The notes below the pieces were generated by a model. It was not told the DNA's origin. It worked only from the letters and a program-made list of their open reading frames with translations, and did not search any database. The translations under genes were made by a program, and so were the position numbers. A stretch of 64,000 nucleotides of DNA from Paraspadella gotoi (lineage: Eukaryota; Chaetognatha), in NCBI GenBank assembly GCA_051294375.1, contig CM119268.1:21387048-21451047 (forward strand), written 5' to 3'. Below, piece after piece: positions 33,067-45,855 of this stretch; the stretch's first letter is position 1; each line of letters begins with the position of its first letter.

Positions 33067-33258
33067 AAAACATGATCTTGTAATACCGAGCCGGAAAGAG
33101 TCGGCGTCCCACTCCCGCTTCGACCAAGCCTTCTGCGCGCAGGATCGAGGATCGGCCGCCATCTGGCGAAGTCCTGGGAGCACGATCCGAATAGCGAATC
33201 ATTGAAAGTCGGCGTGGGGAACTTTGTTGGGGAGCGAGCATCGGCAGAGTACGGAGCC
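33067..33258 (-). pseudogene. Mhc: Frameshifted inverted copy of myosin exon 17 (46696-46888)
   Basis: The minus strand reads the SH1 and converter exon with several one-base indels, so no single frame runs through it. Confidence 0.85.
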
Positions 33259-33259
33259 T

Positions 33260-35220
33260 GGGGGGGGGGGGGTTTAAAAAAAAAGGGGGGGGATGATCGA
33301 TCGATTTCCATCAATCAATCAATCATTCATTAAATTCAAAAAATCAAGAGAATAATATAGATAATAAGAATTAAAAACATAAAAATCCATCATAACATCA
33401 ATCAATTAATAATATCATTAATAAATAAATACAAATATATCAAACAATAAATCTTACACATCATAATATCAACCTATAAAGACTGTGCCCCAAAAATAGT
33501 CAAGCAAAAAGAAAAAAGAATTTTAAATCTCAGATTAGGTCATCTAATCTCGACTGTTGCCAGACCAGTCTTTGCTCAGTTTTTGCAAGGAGGGGAAGAA
33601 AATTTTAAATAAGAAAAGAAAAAATAGAATTATAAAATATTGAAAAAAGAAAAAAGCTTAAAAAAGTTGAAAGGAAATATCCTGAATGTTTTTAAAAACA
33701 GAAGAAAAATAAGGAATTGAAATTCATTAATAAGAGAAAAGGTGGCGATAATTTTCGCAAATTTGAAAGATGAAGATAATATAGTACAAACGTGAAGCTT
33801 CCGGTGCAATTGGACTCACAATTATTTTAAATAATAAATAAATAATAATAAATAAGTTAAAAAAGAAAAAACTTTAAAGCAATATAAAAAAAGTGTTAAT
33901 GAAAAAGAAAGAGAAAAAAATGGAATAAATAATTTGTACTGAGATGAAATTCACGAAGTGATTAAACGGAGTGAATCAGTGATATCGCCGGTGAATCGCA
34001 GCTGGAAAGAAAAAATATAGAGTTAATTATTGGGAAAAATAAGAAATCGACGACGACGACGACGACGACGTAACCCTCTCTAATATGATGTTAAGGAGAA
34101 AGGAGAAGGAGGAAGGAAGAGGGAAGAGAAAGAGAAGAGAAAGAGAAAAAGAAGAAAAGTAAGGAGAAAGAGGGAAGAAGGAGGAAAGGGAGGCAGCAGG
34201 AAGGAAAGAGGAGGAAAAAAGAGAGAGGAAAGAAGGAGGAAGAGGAAGAAGAAAAGAGAAGGAAAGAGGAGGCAGCAGGAAGGAAAGGGAAAAAGAGAGA
34301 AGGAAAAAAAGTAGAGGAAATGGAGGAGCAGAATGAAAGAGAGAGGAAGAAGAGGATGAGGAAGAAGGAAGAGGAAGAGGAGAAGGAGGAAGAGGAGAAA
34401 GGAGAAGAGAAAGAGAAAAAGGAGGAACGCAAAAGATGAAAAAGGAAGGAGGAAAAAAGAGGAAGGAGGAAAGAGAAGAAGAGGAAGGAAGAAGAGAAGA
34501 GGAAAAAGTTAGTAGAGAGGAAGGAAAGAGAAAGAAGGAAAGAGTAAGAAGAGGTAGGAAGAGGAAGGAAGAAAGAAGAAAGAAGAGAAGGAAAGGGAAA
34601 ATTTAAGATGGAAGGAAGCCGTGAAGGAACCCAAGAAAAGGGAATAATTTAAGAAAATTTGAGTGATAAAAGACTGAGTTTACTAATAGGAGGAAACCAC
34701 CTATTTTTATTCCCAAATAAAATCGATTTGCGATGAAAGAAAATCGATTAGAAATTTGACAAAAAAATCGGGAAAAACGATTTCAGCCGCGAAAAAAAAA
34801 GAGGAAAATTGAATTTTTTTTTTAGGGGCCAAGAGATGATGAAGTTCATCAGCCGAATATGGGTTTCCATCGAGTGCGCGTAATGTCCATCAATTAAACA
34901 AATCCATAACAGTCAAGGAACTGATAAAATAATCATAAGAATAAATCAAATCGAACAATCAGTAAATGATCAAATAATAACAAACCAATTATTTATTAAT
35001 CAACAAAAATTATCATTATAATGAATTAATAAATCATTAATTCAATTAATTAATCAATCAATCAAATCGCTAATTTAATAAAAAATCTATCCATTCTAAC
35101 GATCAATCAATCGCTTATTCAATCAAATCAACCAATTAATCTTCAATGAAAAATAATTAAGTAACCAATCAAATGAAATTACAAATCGATTAAATCAATA
35201 TATCAACAAATCATCAATCA
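33260..35220. other. Inverted-arm intron DNA
   Basis: (AATC/ATCA)n words, AT-rich sequence and a GAAGGA purine tract at 34090-34610 that mirrors 45371-45855. A (GAC)n run lies at 34049-34070. No independent gene. Confidence 0.7.
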
Positions 35221-35227
35221 CCTTTCA

Positions 35228-35373
35228 AGACTCCGTTGCAATTGAGTTGATGCATGACCAACGGGGCGTCGATGTCGCCCGAATTTCTGATCTTCTTGGG
35301 GAATGATGCAGCGGACGAAGATGAGGGGTGAGTCGAGTGCAGGTTCGTCATACAGTTTCATGAGAGACTCTCT
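35228..35373 (-). pseudogene. Mhc: Inverted copy of myosin exon 16 (44627-44772)
   Basis: Minus-strand copy of the exon with the actin-binding segment HFVRCIIP. It holds a small indel near the start ([11 protein letters not shown] in place of [10 protein letters not shown]). Confidence 0.85.
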
Positions 35374-35529
35374 GTATGGCGTGGGGAAAGGTAGGGAAGG
35401 TAAGGGAGGAAGAAGATTTTGAGAAAGGCAGGGGAGAGGGAAGAAAGATAAGGCAAGAGAAGGAGGAGGGAAGGGAATGGAGAGCAAGAGAGAAGAGAGA
35501 GAGAGAGCAGAGAGAGAGAGGAGAGAAGA

Positions 35530-35537
<8 letters not shown>

Positions 35538-35579
<42 letters not shown>
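35538..35579. repeat. (GA)n array, shortened mirror of 44405-44508
   Basis: About 42 bp here against about 104 bp in the other arm, a large length difference for otherwise matching arms. Confidence 0.9.
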
Positions 35580-35582
<3 letters not shown>

Positions 35583-36024
35583 AAGAAATCATGGAGAACA
35601 GAAATTAGGAAAGAGAAAAATATATAATTCGTATGTTTTCAGAGGTTAGCTTTTTATTAAAACTAAATTCACGATACTTTTTAAAGATCAAAAGATTAGT
35701 AATTAAATCAAAGAGATGGAAATTCAGTCGAAAAAAAAGAAATTTTTAAAGGAAGAGAAAGAGAAAAAGAAAGGGAGCGAAACGTTTGAGTGAGCAAAAA
35801 GGAGAAAAAGAGGAGAGCTGGGCAAAGTGAAGGAAGTAGGAAGCACTTGAGCTTAATCGGTGGAGCAGGTGAGGCCAATAAGAAATCGCAAGCAAAGAAA
35901 CCGAGGGAAATTTGATTGACTGATTGACTGAGAATAACAACGATGCGAACAACAATCTCACGACAAAGAAACAACACAACAACTAACAACGACAAAAAAA
36001 TACAAACAAAACAACAACAGAAAC

Positions 36025-36161
36025 CTGTGCCGCGGCTCTGAAATGTCCATCATCGAAGATCCTTTCTTTTTCGTTCCATCGTCTTTTTCGGTGAAGAGAG
36101 AGCACAACGGAATTGGACGCACCCCGCATCATCCCGATGACGGCCGTCGTTGACGGGGTCC
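36025..36161 (-). pseudogene. Mhc: Inverted copy of myosin exon 15 (43841-43974)
   Basis: Minus-strand copy of the loop 2 exon with indels that break the frame. Confidence 0.85.
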
Positions 36162-36488
36162 TTTTTAGCAAATGGGTGATTGATTGATCCCATCAATCAA
36201 TCAAATCAATTAAGCGATCGAGTCAAATCATCGATTGATCAATAAATCAATTCGATCAATAAATTCATCAATCAATCAATTTTAAGATAATAGTCAGTCG
36301 ATACAAATTATTTAATTTCTCAAATGAATTAGTGTAATCAATTAATCAAATCAGACAATCAATCAAAAATAATATAATGATTTTAATGTTAAATGAAATA
36401 ATAAATAGTAAATTTACAAATTAATAAAAAAAAAAATCAATTAAAACTATATTCCATCAAAATACACTATCTTCATCATCACTAGAAC

Positions 36489-36667
36489 CTTGTTCTTGAA
36501 CAGCCATCCGTCACGTTGTATCCCACCGTCCCGGCGTAATGATGAATCTCGAAGTGAGGATGGGTACCTTACCCTTCTTCTTTCAGGCTTCGCTCCGAAC
36601 GATTTGTGCTTACGCCAAGGTGCTTGTTGATGTCAGCTTCTCTCAGGTAAGTTTCGTCGGTGGCTGA
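36489..36667 (-). pseudogene. Mhc: Inverted copy of myosin exon 14 (43352-43528)
   Basis: Minus-strand copy of the lower-50K exon ([10 protein letters not shown] region) with frame-breaking indels. Confidence 0.85.
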
Positions 36668-37393
36668 TGGGTGAGATCAGGGGTGGGCGTGGTAATAATT
36701 TAGAGGAATAGAAATGTGGAGTGGAAGAAGTCAAGGAAAAAAAAACAGAAAAAGAAAAAGACATGTGGTTAGGATTAATGTTTTTAATAATTACTATTTA
36801 TAAAAATGTATAATCGTTATCATTTAATAAAACATGTTTGAAAATAACGAAGCGAATTGAGAAAGAATGAGGGGAGTTGACGACTCGTGGCATCGGATCG
36901 TGTTCAGGGTTTGGAGGAAGTTAAAGGTCGTTGATAACATTGTTGTTTGTTGTTGTGTCGTCGTTTCGGAAAGAAAAATGTCTGATTCTAAAAAATTTGT
37001 ATAAATTGGTGAGATAGGAAGCAAGAATAATCTAATGACAATTTTCTGTTTATGAAAAACATTTTTTTAGAGTGTTCATATCGCCACTCGGACAATGGTT
37101 TCAATCAGTGAAATGTTTTGCCCTGCCCTACGCAGGGCCCAAGAACTTGTTTTGACGTTTTGAACTAATTACTTTAAACATTATTTTCAAAATGGTAAAA
37201 AATTCACTCTTTTTCTTGAACTTTCCTTTGAAAAAAAAGAGAAAAAAAACCCCCAGAAGGTCTCACGATTATTACTTTGGACTTAGGACTACTTTTTACT
37301 TTTTTTTCTTTTAATTCTGTTCTTCTGCCCCAAATCTTTTCAGTATGTTTTTGAAAAAAATGAATTCTTTGAAAAACATATGGAAGAATTTGG

Positions 37394-37397
<4 letters not shown>

Positions 37398-37466
<69 letters not shown>
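37398..37466. repeat. (GA)n array, shortened mirror of 42505-42645
   Basis: About 68 bp against about 140 bp in the other arm. Confidence 0.92.
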
Positions 37467-37468
<2 letters not shown>

Positions 37469-37849
37469 AGGAAGAGGAGGAGAGAAGAGGTGTGAAGAGA
37501 GGAGAAAGAGAGGAGAAGAAGAGAAGAGATCCGAATTTCGGAAAGGAAAGATAAAAATCCTTCATCAATAATATTTTTTTGCGAATAAATCATGACTCGA
37601 AATTTCCTTCATTTTTAAATTTTTCTAAATTATTTTTTAAGGTGCCGCTTATTAATGATTTCATCTTCTCATTGATTACATAACTAGAACAGTCTAGATT
37701 ATTCAACAAAAAATAAAATGAATTTAAATTCTTATTCCCGTTTTGTATAATTTTTTTCTTGTTTTGTTTCAGCTAATTCTTACGGTTTTCTATTTAATAT
37801 TTTTTTTCTGAACTATTTAATTAAATATTTCATGTAACTTCTTCAAATA

Positions 37850-38110
37850 AAAAATATAGGAAAAAGAAAAGAAGAAGAAGAAAGAAAGAAATGAAAGAAA
37901 GAAAGAAAAGAAGAGAAGAATAATAAATAAATAATAAAAAAAAACAAAAAAAAATAAATCATATAAATAAATAAAATAAAATAAATATAAATATAAATAA
38001 ATATATCATAAATAATAATAATAATAATATTAAATATTATAGATAAATAAAAAACTAATAAATAAATAAATAAAGAAAGAAAGAAAAAATAAAAAAGCAA
38101 GAAAGAAAAA
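37850..38110. repeat. (AAAT)n/(GAAA)n array, mirror of 41995-42175
   Basis: Impure AATA and GAAA words. The opposite arm has much purer (TTTC)n and (TTTA)n. Confidence 0.8.
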
Positions 38111-38754
38111 GAAGGAAAAGATAAGCAAGCCAGTAAGAAAGCAAGCAGCAAGCAAACCAAAATCAGGAAGACCCCTCGTGTTGTCCGAGTCTCCGCCTTT
38201 ATGGTGAAACTAAAAATAGCGGCGATTGTGTTTGCTGGAGGCGGAAAAAACTCTTTCCTCTCTCTCTCTCTCTCTCTCTCTCTTTTTCTCTCATCTCTTC
38301 TCCTCACTCTCTTCCTCTCCTCTCTCTCTCTCTCTCTCTTCTCTCTCTCAATCCAGATCACTTCAAACTACTAAACTTGCGAGAAAACCTTGTACGGAGA
38401 AATACAAATTTAAGAAAAGTCCTTTCCTCTCAGGGACTTTTTCTTTTCCTTCTCACATCAAACTCTGAGCCAATTTCTTTCTCTCTGCACATCTTTTTTG
38501 AAAGCTGTCTGTTTAAATATCAGTTATACAAGTATCAGTAGGAAAGAAATTGTTTTGTATTTTTTTTCTTTGCTAATCACATGTTTTCTTTTTTCTTTTT
38601 CTTTTCTTCTTCTTTACAATCTCATCTCTCATTTCGTAGTCGAGAATTGCGCCAATTCAATACCTAGCATATAAAAGCAGACTCTTTCAGTTGACCCAGT
38701 CCTAATACGGCATTAATTCACAAATTTTCACACCTTGACTTAACTCACTCATTG

Positions 38755-39350
38755 CTCTCCAATCTCTCTCCCTCCTCCCTTCACTCTCCTTCCCTCCGTT
38801 TCTCTCTCTCCCCTCCGCCTCCCGCCTTCCTTATTCCCCTCCCCTTCTCCCTCTTCTCCTCCCCTTCCCCTCTCCTCGGCCTCTCCCTTCCCCTCTTCTC
38901 CCTTCCCTTCTTCTCCCTCCCCCTCCCTTCTCCCTCTCCTTCCTCCCTCTTCTCCCTCTCCCTCCCCTTGCTCCCTCCCCTCCTCCCCCATCCCCCTCTC
39001 TCCTCCCTACCTCTTAGCTCCCTCTCCCTCCCTCTCCTCTCCTCCTCCTCTACCCTCTTCTCCTCTCCCTCCCCCTCCTCCTCCCACCTCCCTTCTCTCT
39101 CTCCATCCCTCTCTCCGCCTCGCTCTCCCTCCCCTCTTTCTCCTCCTTTCTCCTCTCCTCCCTCCTCTTACCCCTCTCTGCTCCCCTTCTCCTCCTCCTC
39201 CGCCCCCTCTCTCCTCTCCTACTCCGCCTCTCCTCTCCTCTCTGCCCTTCTCCTCCCCTCTTCCCTCAACCTCTCACATGCCTCTATCTCCATGCCCCCC
39301 CTCCCTCTTCCCTCTTCCTTCCATCGCCCTCTCTGACCCTTTCCCCACTC
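38755..39350. repeat. Pyrimidine-rich CCTCTCC tract, mirror of 40720-41345
   Basis: About 600 bp with almost no purine. It translates to Ser/Pro/Leu runs. It is the inverted copy of the purine tract in myosin intron 13. Confidence 0.9.
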
Positions 39351-39394
39351 CTCTCCGCTCACTCCTCGTCTTTCCCATCTCCCCATTGGCAAAT

Positions 39395-39598
39395 CTCTCT
39401 AGATACTAGATCATCTCTTGATCTGCTGTCTTCACCAAGATCCATCCGAAATCACGAAGGCTCCAAGTGATGCCTTCCGCGTTGTACTCTCTTGCTCCTC
39501 CAACGAACTAGTGATGGTTTGAAGACTGGCTGGACGTCGTGGTTGGTGTAGTTGATGAGAGCTGTACCAGCACGTTGAGTTCGAATAATCTCGAGCCT
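39395..39598 (-). pseudogene. Mhc: Inverted copy of myosin exon 13 (40472-40710)
   Basis: The minus strand starts CCCAGGCTCGAGATTATTCG, matching CCCAGGCTTCGAGATTTTCG with one deletion and one change. Indels continue throughout and the 3' end is missing. Confidence 0.85.
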
Positions 39599-39775
39599 GG
39601 GATGGGAAGAGAAAATTTGGGGGTAAATATCCGATTTAAATTCCTAACAATTTACCATCTTACTTTGTTCGGCTCTAACGGACCTTACATACTCCAACCA
39701 ATCTACATCCGCTCCCGAACCCTCGTTAGTCCCTGGCTCCAACAGTCCATCATTCAGCCACTCTCAGCTCACGAC

Positions 39776-39861
39776 CTGCAATTCCAAACAATCCGTTACT
39801 TCCTCGGGTTGGAGTGTCAACGATCGTTAACGAGACGACGAATCCAAGAATGTTAGGTCAG
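39776..39861 (-). pseudogene. Mhc: Inverted copy of myosin exon 12 (40198-40286)
   Basis: Minus-strand copy with substitutions and deletions (TAACGGATTGTTTGGAATTG where the intact exon has TTTTATCGGAGTGTTGGACA). Confidence 0.8.
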
Positions 39862-39985
39862 AAATTAACATTAAAATTAACCATTATCTCTTTTCCGTTT
39901 CGACTCATTTCAAATCGGGGGCTTAATTAAATCTAGTTTTTTCAAATTGGAGGAAAATCTTTTTGTCAGTTTTATTTACAGTTTG

Positions 39986-40069
39986 GTAACATAATTTCCC
40001 ATTCGTCTATTTGAGAGAGAAGGAGAGAGAGAGGAGAGAGAAGAGAGAGGAGAGGAGAGAGAGAGAGAA
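39986..40069. other. Centre of the inverted duplication
   Basis: About 84 bp of unpaired sequence, mostly impure GA repeat, between the two arms. Confidence 0.8.
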
Positions 40070-40197
40070 TAAAACTGTACAAAATAGATTTTCTCTCAAT
40101 TTGAAGATAAACTAGACTTTTAATTAAGCCCCGATTTGAAATAGTCGAAACGGAAAAGATGTATAATGTTAATTTTAATGTTAATTTCTGACTCTAG

Positions 40198-40286
40198 ACT
40201 TTTCGATTGGATCGTTCGTCTCGTTAACGATTCGCTTGACACTCCAAACCCGAGGAAGCATTTTATCGGAGTGTTGGACATTGCAG
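40198..40286 (+). CDS. Mhc: Myosin exon 12: switch II start
   Basis: 89 bases (1 + 29 codons + 1), acceptor TGACTCTAG, donor G|gttcgt. It encodes [20 protein letters not shown] and [10 protein letters not shown]. The DIAGFE switch II motif is split with the next exon after the Gly base. Families read (L/M)F.W(L/V)V...N..L(D/E)T....(K/R).[11 protein letters not shown]. Confidence 0.95.
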
Positions 40287-40471
40287 GTTCGTTGGAGCTG
40301 AGAGGTGGCTGAATGGAGTGGATTGTTGGAGCAGGATAACGAGGGTTCGGTGGAGCGGAGTGTAGATTGGTTGGAGTGATGTAAGGGTCGTTAGAGCCGA
40401 ACAAATCAAGATGGTAACATTGTTAGGAATTTAAACGGATATTTACCCCCAAATTTTCTCTCCCATCCCAG

Positions 40472-40710
40472 GCTTCGAGATTTTCGAACTCAACGTGCTG
40501 GAGCAGCTCCTCATCAACTACACCAACGAGCGACTCCAGCAGTTCTTCAACCATCACATGTTCGTGGAGGAGCAAGAGGAGTACAAACGCGAAGGCATCA
40601 CTTGGGCCTTCGTGGATTTCGGGATGGATTTGGTAAAGACGATCGAATTGATCGAGAAGAAGATGGGGATCCTGTCATTTGCTGGTAGAGAAGAGTGCAT
40701 TGTGCCCAAG
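40472..40710 (+). CDS. Mhc: Myosin exon 13: relay helix
   Basis: 239 bases (2 + 79 codons). It encodes [40 protein letters not shown] and [20 protein letters not shown], the switch II and relay region. The end, [15 protein letters not shown], differs from the usual GI(L/F)SILEEECMFPK by a substitution and an insertion around FAGR. The donor AAG|gttgag is weak but is fixed by the phase-0 acceptor of exon 14. Confidence 0.94.
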
Positions 40711-40714
40711 GTTG

Positions 40715-41345
40715 AGGGGAAGATGGGGAGGGAGAAGGGGAGGGAAAGGGAGGAGAGGGGGCGGGAGGAGGGAGAGGGGAGGAGAGGGAGGAGGGGTAGA
40801 GGAGAGGGAGGAGAGGGGAGGGAGAGGGAGAAGAGGGAGGAGGAGAGGGAGAGGGGAGAGAGAGGGAGGAAGAGAGGGGCGGGAGGAGGGGAGGAGAGAG
40901 GGAGAAGGGGAGGGAAAGTGGGAGGAAGAAGGGGGAGGGAGGAGGAGAGGGAGGATAGAGGGGTAGGGAGGGGAGGAGAGGGAGAAGGGGAGGAGAGGAG
41001 GAAGAAGGGGTAGGGAGGTAGGAGAGGGAGGAGAGGGGGAGCGAGGAGGGAGAGGGAGAAGGGGAGGAGAGGGGAAGAGGGAGGAGGAGAGGGAGAAAGG
41101 GGAGGGAGAGGGATGAAGAGGGGGCGGGAGGAGGAGGGGAGGGAGAAGGGGAGGGAAGAGGGAGCGGTAGAGGGGGAGGAGGAGAATGAGGGAGGGAGGT
41201 TTTAGGAGTATTGTTTGGGGGGAGGGGGCGGGAGTGTTTAGGTCGGGAGTGTTAGTGATACAGGGGGAGTAGAAGGGGGTTGAGGAAGTGCAGGGGAGAG
41301 AGAGGGAGAACAACGGGAGGGAGAAGGGGTAGAGGGAGATTAGGG
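40715..41345. repeat. Purine tract (GGGAGGAG-type) in myosin intron 13
   Basis: About 630 bp of nearly pure purine, beginning a few bases after the exon 13 donor. It translates to Gly/Arg/Glu runs. Confidence 0.92.
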
Positions 41346-41994
41346 TGAGTGGAGAGGGAGGGAGTGATGGAGGAGCAATGAGTGAGTTAAGTCAGGTTGA
41401 AATTGTGAATAATGCGCTATTAGGACTGGGTCACTACTGAAAGAGTCGCTTTTATATGCAGGATGAAATTGGCGCAATTCTCGACTACGAAATGAGAGAG
41501 TGAGATTGTAAAAGAAGAAGAAAAAGAAAAAGAAAAAGAAAAAGATGTGATTAGCAAAGAAAAAAAATACAAAACAATTTTTCCTACTGATATTTAAACT
41601 GATATTTAAAAGACAGCTTCCAAAAAAGATGCAGAGAGAAAGAAATTGGCTCAGAGTTGATGTGAGAAGGAAAAGAAAAGTCCCTGAGAGGAAAGACTTT
41701 CTAATTGTTTCTCCGTACAAGGTTTCTCGCAAGGTAGTAGTTTGAAGTGATTGGATTGAGAGAGAGAGAGAGAGAGAGAGAAGAGATAGATGAGAGAGGA
41801 GAGTAGAAAGTAGAGAAAGTAGAGAGAGAGAGGAGAGAGCGTGAGATGGGGGGAAAAGAGGTTTTTTCCGCCTCCAGCAACACAATCCCCGCTATTTTTA
41901 GTTTCACCATTAAAGGCGGAAGACTCGACAACACGAGGGTCTCTCCTGAGTTTTGGTTTGCTTGCTTGCTTGCTTTCTTACTGGCTGCTTACTT

Positions 41995-42175
<181 letters not shown>

Positions 42176-42504
42176 TTTTTTTTATTTGAAGAAGTTAACA
42201 TGAAATATTTAAATTAAAATAGTTCAGAAAAAAAATAATAAATAGAAAACCGTAAATTAGCTGAAACAAAACAAGAAAAAAATTACAAAACGGGAATAAG
42301 AATTTTAAATTCATTTTATTTTTTTTGAATAATCTAGACTGTTTAGTTGTTAATTCAATGAGAAAGATGAAATATTAATAAGGGCACCTTAAAAATAATA
42401 GAAATAATTTAAAAATGAGGGAATTTCGAGTCATGATTTATTGCGCAAAATAAAATATTATTGATGAAGGATTTTTATCTTTCCTTTTCCGAAATTCGGA
42501 ATTT

Positions 42505-42648
<144 letters not shown>

Positions 42649-43351
42649 CCAAATTCTTCCCATGTTTTCAAAGAATTCATTTTTTTCAAAAATCTGAAAA
42701 TTTGGGGCAGAAAAGAATAAAAGAAAAAAAGTAAAAAGAGTCCTAAGTGCCAAAGTAATAACTCGTGAGACCTTCGGGGTTTTTTTTCTTTTTTTCAAAG
42801 GAAAGTCAAGAAAAAGAGTTGAATTTTTTACCATTTGAAAATAATGTTTTGAAAGTAATAGTTCAAAACGTCAAAACAAGTTCTTGGGCCCTGCGTAGGC
42901 GGGCAAAAACATTTTCACTGATGAAACATTTCCATGGCTTATGAACACTCTAATAAAATGTTTGTCATGAAACAGAAAATTGTATTAGATTATTCTTGCT
43001 TTCCTATCTCACAATTTAACATTTTTTAGAATCAGACATTTTTCTTCCGAAACGACGACGACAACAACAACAACAATTTCAACGACTTTTGAACTTCCTC
43101 CAAACCCTGAACACGATCCGATGCCACGAGTCGTCAACTCCACTCATTCTTTCTCATTCGCTTTGTTATTTTCAAACAATTGTTTAATTAAATGATAACG
43201 ATTATACATTTTATAAATAGTAATTATTAAAAACATTAATCCTAACCACATTTCTTTTTCTTTTTCTGTTTTTTTTTTCCTTGACTTCTTCCACTCCAAC
43301 TATTTCATTCGCTTAAATTTTACCACGCCCCCCCCTGATCTCACCCATCAG

Positions 43352-43528
43352 GCCACCGACGAAACTTACCTGGAGAAGCTGATCAACAAGCACCTGGGTA
43401 AGCACAAATCGTTCGGGAAGCCGAAGCCTGGAAAGAAGAAGGGTAAGGTACCCGATCCTCACTTCGAGATTCATCATTACGCCGGGACGGTGGGATACAA
43501 CGTGACGGGATGGCTGTTCAAGAACAAG
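43352..43528 (+). CDS. Mhc: Myosin exon 14: lower 50K
   Basis: 59 codons, phase 0. It encodes [20 protein letters not shown], a Lys/Gly/Pro-rich surface loop, then [20 protein letters not shown] and NK. The family reads ATD.(T/S)F..KL...HLGK...F.KP....G....HF...HYAG.V.YN(I/V).GWL.KNKDP. Confidence 0.97.
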
Positions 43529-43840
43529 GTCAGTGATTGATTGAAGATAGTGATTGATTGAATAAAGTTTTAATGATTTTTTTTTTATTAATTCGTAAAT
43601 TTACTATTTATTTATTTTCATTTTAACGATTAAAATCATTTATTATTTTGATTGATTGTCTGATTGATTAATTGATTACATAATCATTGAGAAATTAAAT
43701 AATTGATCGACTGACTTATTATCTAAAAGATTGATTGATTAATTTATTGATCGAATGATTTATTGATCAATCGATTGATTGATCGATCGCTTAATTGATT
43801 GATTGATTGATGGATCAATCAATCACCCATTTCTAAAAAG

Positions 43841-43974
43841 GACCCCGTCAACGACGCCGTCATCGGGATGATGGCGGGTGCGTCCAATTCCGTTGTGTCT
43901 CTCGTCTTCACCGAAAAAGACGATGGAACGAAAAAGAAAGGATCTTCGATGATGACCATTTCAGCCGCGCACAG
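43841..43974 (+). CDS. Mhc: Myosin exon 15: loop 2
   Basis: 134 bases (44 codons + 2), acceptor TTTCTAAAAAG, donor AG|gtttct. It begins DPVNDAVIGMMAGASNSVVS. It ends with a short, Lys-rich actin-binding loop 2 (TEKDDGTKKKGSSMMTISAA). The loop lacks the long Gly run of many striated myosins. Confidence 0.95.
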
Positions 43975-44401
43975 GTTTCTTGTTGTTGTTGTTGTTTGTT
44001 TTTTTTTGTCGTTGCTGTTGTTGTTGTTGTTTTTTGTCGTTGAGATTGTTGTTCGCATCGTTGTTTTTCTCAGTCAATCAGTCAATCAAATTTCCCTCCG
44101 TTTCTTTGCTTGGATTTCTTATTGGCCTCACTGCTCCACCGATTAAGCTCAAGTGCTTCTCTACTCCTTCACTTTGCTCCAGCTCTCCTCTTTTTCTCCT
44201 TTGCTCCTCAACGTTTCGCTCCTCTTCTTTTTTTCTCTTCGCTTTAAAATTTCTTTTTTTTTTCGACTGAATTTCCATCTCTTTGATTAATTTACATAAT
44301 TTTTATCTTTAAAAAGTATGTGAATTTAGTTTTAATAAAAAGCTAACCTCTGAACATACGAATTATATATTTTTCTTTCCTAACTTTCTGTCTCCATGAT
44401 T

Positions 44402-44510
<109 letters not shown>

Positions 44511-44626
44511 CTCTCCATTCCCCTTCCCTCCTCCTTCTCTGCCTTATCTTTCTTTCCCCTCTCCCCTGCCTTTCTCAAATCTCTCTTCCTTCCCTTACCT
44601 TCCCCTACCTTTCCCCACGCCTACAG

Positions 44627-44772
44627 AGAGTCTCTCATGAAACTTATGACGAACCTGCACTCGACTCACCCTCACTTCGTCCGCTGCATCATCCCCAACG
44701 AGATCAAGAAATCGGGGCACATCGACGCCCCGTTGGTCATGCATCAACTCAATTGCAACGGAGTGCTGGAAG
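44627..44772 (+). CDS. Mhc: Myosin exon 16: actin-binding strut and SH2 cysteine
   Basis: 146 bases (1 + 48 codons + 1). It encodes [30 protein letters not shown] and [22 protein letters not shown] is an actin-contact segment conserved across myosin II, and the Cys of NCNGVLE occupies the SH2 position. Confidence 0.97.
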
Positions 44773-45370
44773 GTGATTGATTGATTGATTGATATATTGA
44801 TTAATCGATTTGTAATTTCATTGATTAATTACTTAATTGATTTCTTCATTGATAGATTAATTGGTTGATTGATTGAATAAGCGATTGATTGATCGTTAGA
44901 TGGATTGAATTTTTTATCAATTAGCGATTGATTGATTGATTGATTAATTGATTAATAGATTTATTAATTCATTGATTGATTAATTGTTTGTTTGATTAAT
45001 TAAATAATTGGTTTGTTGATTATTTGATCATTTACTTGATTTATTTCTTAATGATTAATTTATCAGTTCCTTGATTGGTTATGGATTTGTTTAATTGATG
45101 GACCAATACGCGCACTCGATGGAACCCGATATTCGGCTGATGAACTCATCATCTCTTGCCCTAAAAAAAAAATCAATTTCCTCTTTTTTTTTTCGCGGCT
45201 GAAATCGATTTTTCCCGATTTTTTGTCCAATTTTTCTATCGATTTTCTTCATCGCAAAATCGATTTTATTTGGGAATAAAAATAGGTGGTTCCCCTTATA
45301 GTAACTCAGTCTTTTATCACTCAAAATTTCTTAATTATTCCTTTTTCTTGGGTTCCTTCACGGCTCCTTC

Positions 45371-45855
45371 CATCTTAAATTCCCTTTCCTTTCTCTTCTT
45401 TCTCCTTCCTTCGCTTTCCTCCTTCCTCCTCTTTCCTTCTTTCTCTTTCCTTCCTCCTACCTCCTCTTTCTTCATTCTTCCCTCTTACTCCTTCCTCCTT
45501 CCTCCTTTCTTCTCTTTCCTCCTTCCTCTTTCCTTTTCCTCCTTCCTTTTTCATCTTTGCTTCCTCCTTTTTTCTCTTTCCTCCTTTCTCCTCTTTCCTT
45601 CTTCCTCCTTCCTTCCTCCATCCTCTTCTTCCCTCTTACTCCTTCCTCATTCCTTCCTGCTGCCTCTTCTTTCCTTCTCTTTTCTTCTTCCTCTTTCCTT
45701 CCTTCTTCCTTCTCTTTTCTTCCTCCTCTTTCCTTCCTGCTGCCTCCTCTTTCCTCCTTCTTCCCTCTTTCTCCTTACTTCTCTTTTTTTTTCTCTTTCT
45801 CTTTTCTCTTTCTCTTTCCCTCTTCCTTCCTCCTTTCTCCTTTCTCCTTACATCA
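45371..45855. repeat. CTTCCTCC-type pyrimidine tract in myosin intron 16
   Basis: About 480 bp, mirrored at 34090-34610. It encodes only Ser/Phe/Leu runs. Confidence 0.88.

Larger units (their letters stand above)
32788..39985 (-). repeat. Left arm of a 7.2-kb inverted duplication
   Basis: The whole stretch is the reverse complement of 40070-47175, including introns and microsatellites, in the same order. It contains many single-base insertions and deletions relative to that arm, and every exon copy in it is frameshifted. The two arms are separated by only about 85 bp of GA-rich DNA. High indel density, intact frames in one arm only and a 25-N gap at the outer edge favour a fold-back read or uncollapsed haplotype over a real palindrome. 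Confidence 0.9.

Noticed and set aside
38752-39336. 194-codon Ser/Pro/Leu frame
   Set aside because: Read from a pyrimidine tract that is the inverted copy of a myosin intron.
40675-41313. 212-codon minus-strand frame
   Set aside because: Same purine/pyrimidine tract in myosin intron 13, no splice or homology support.
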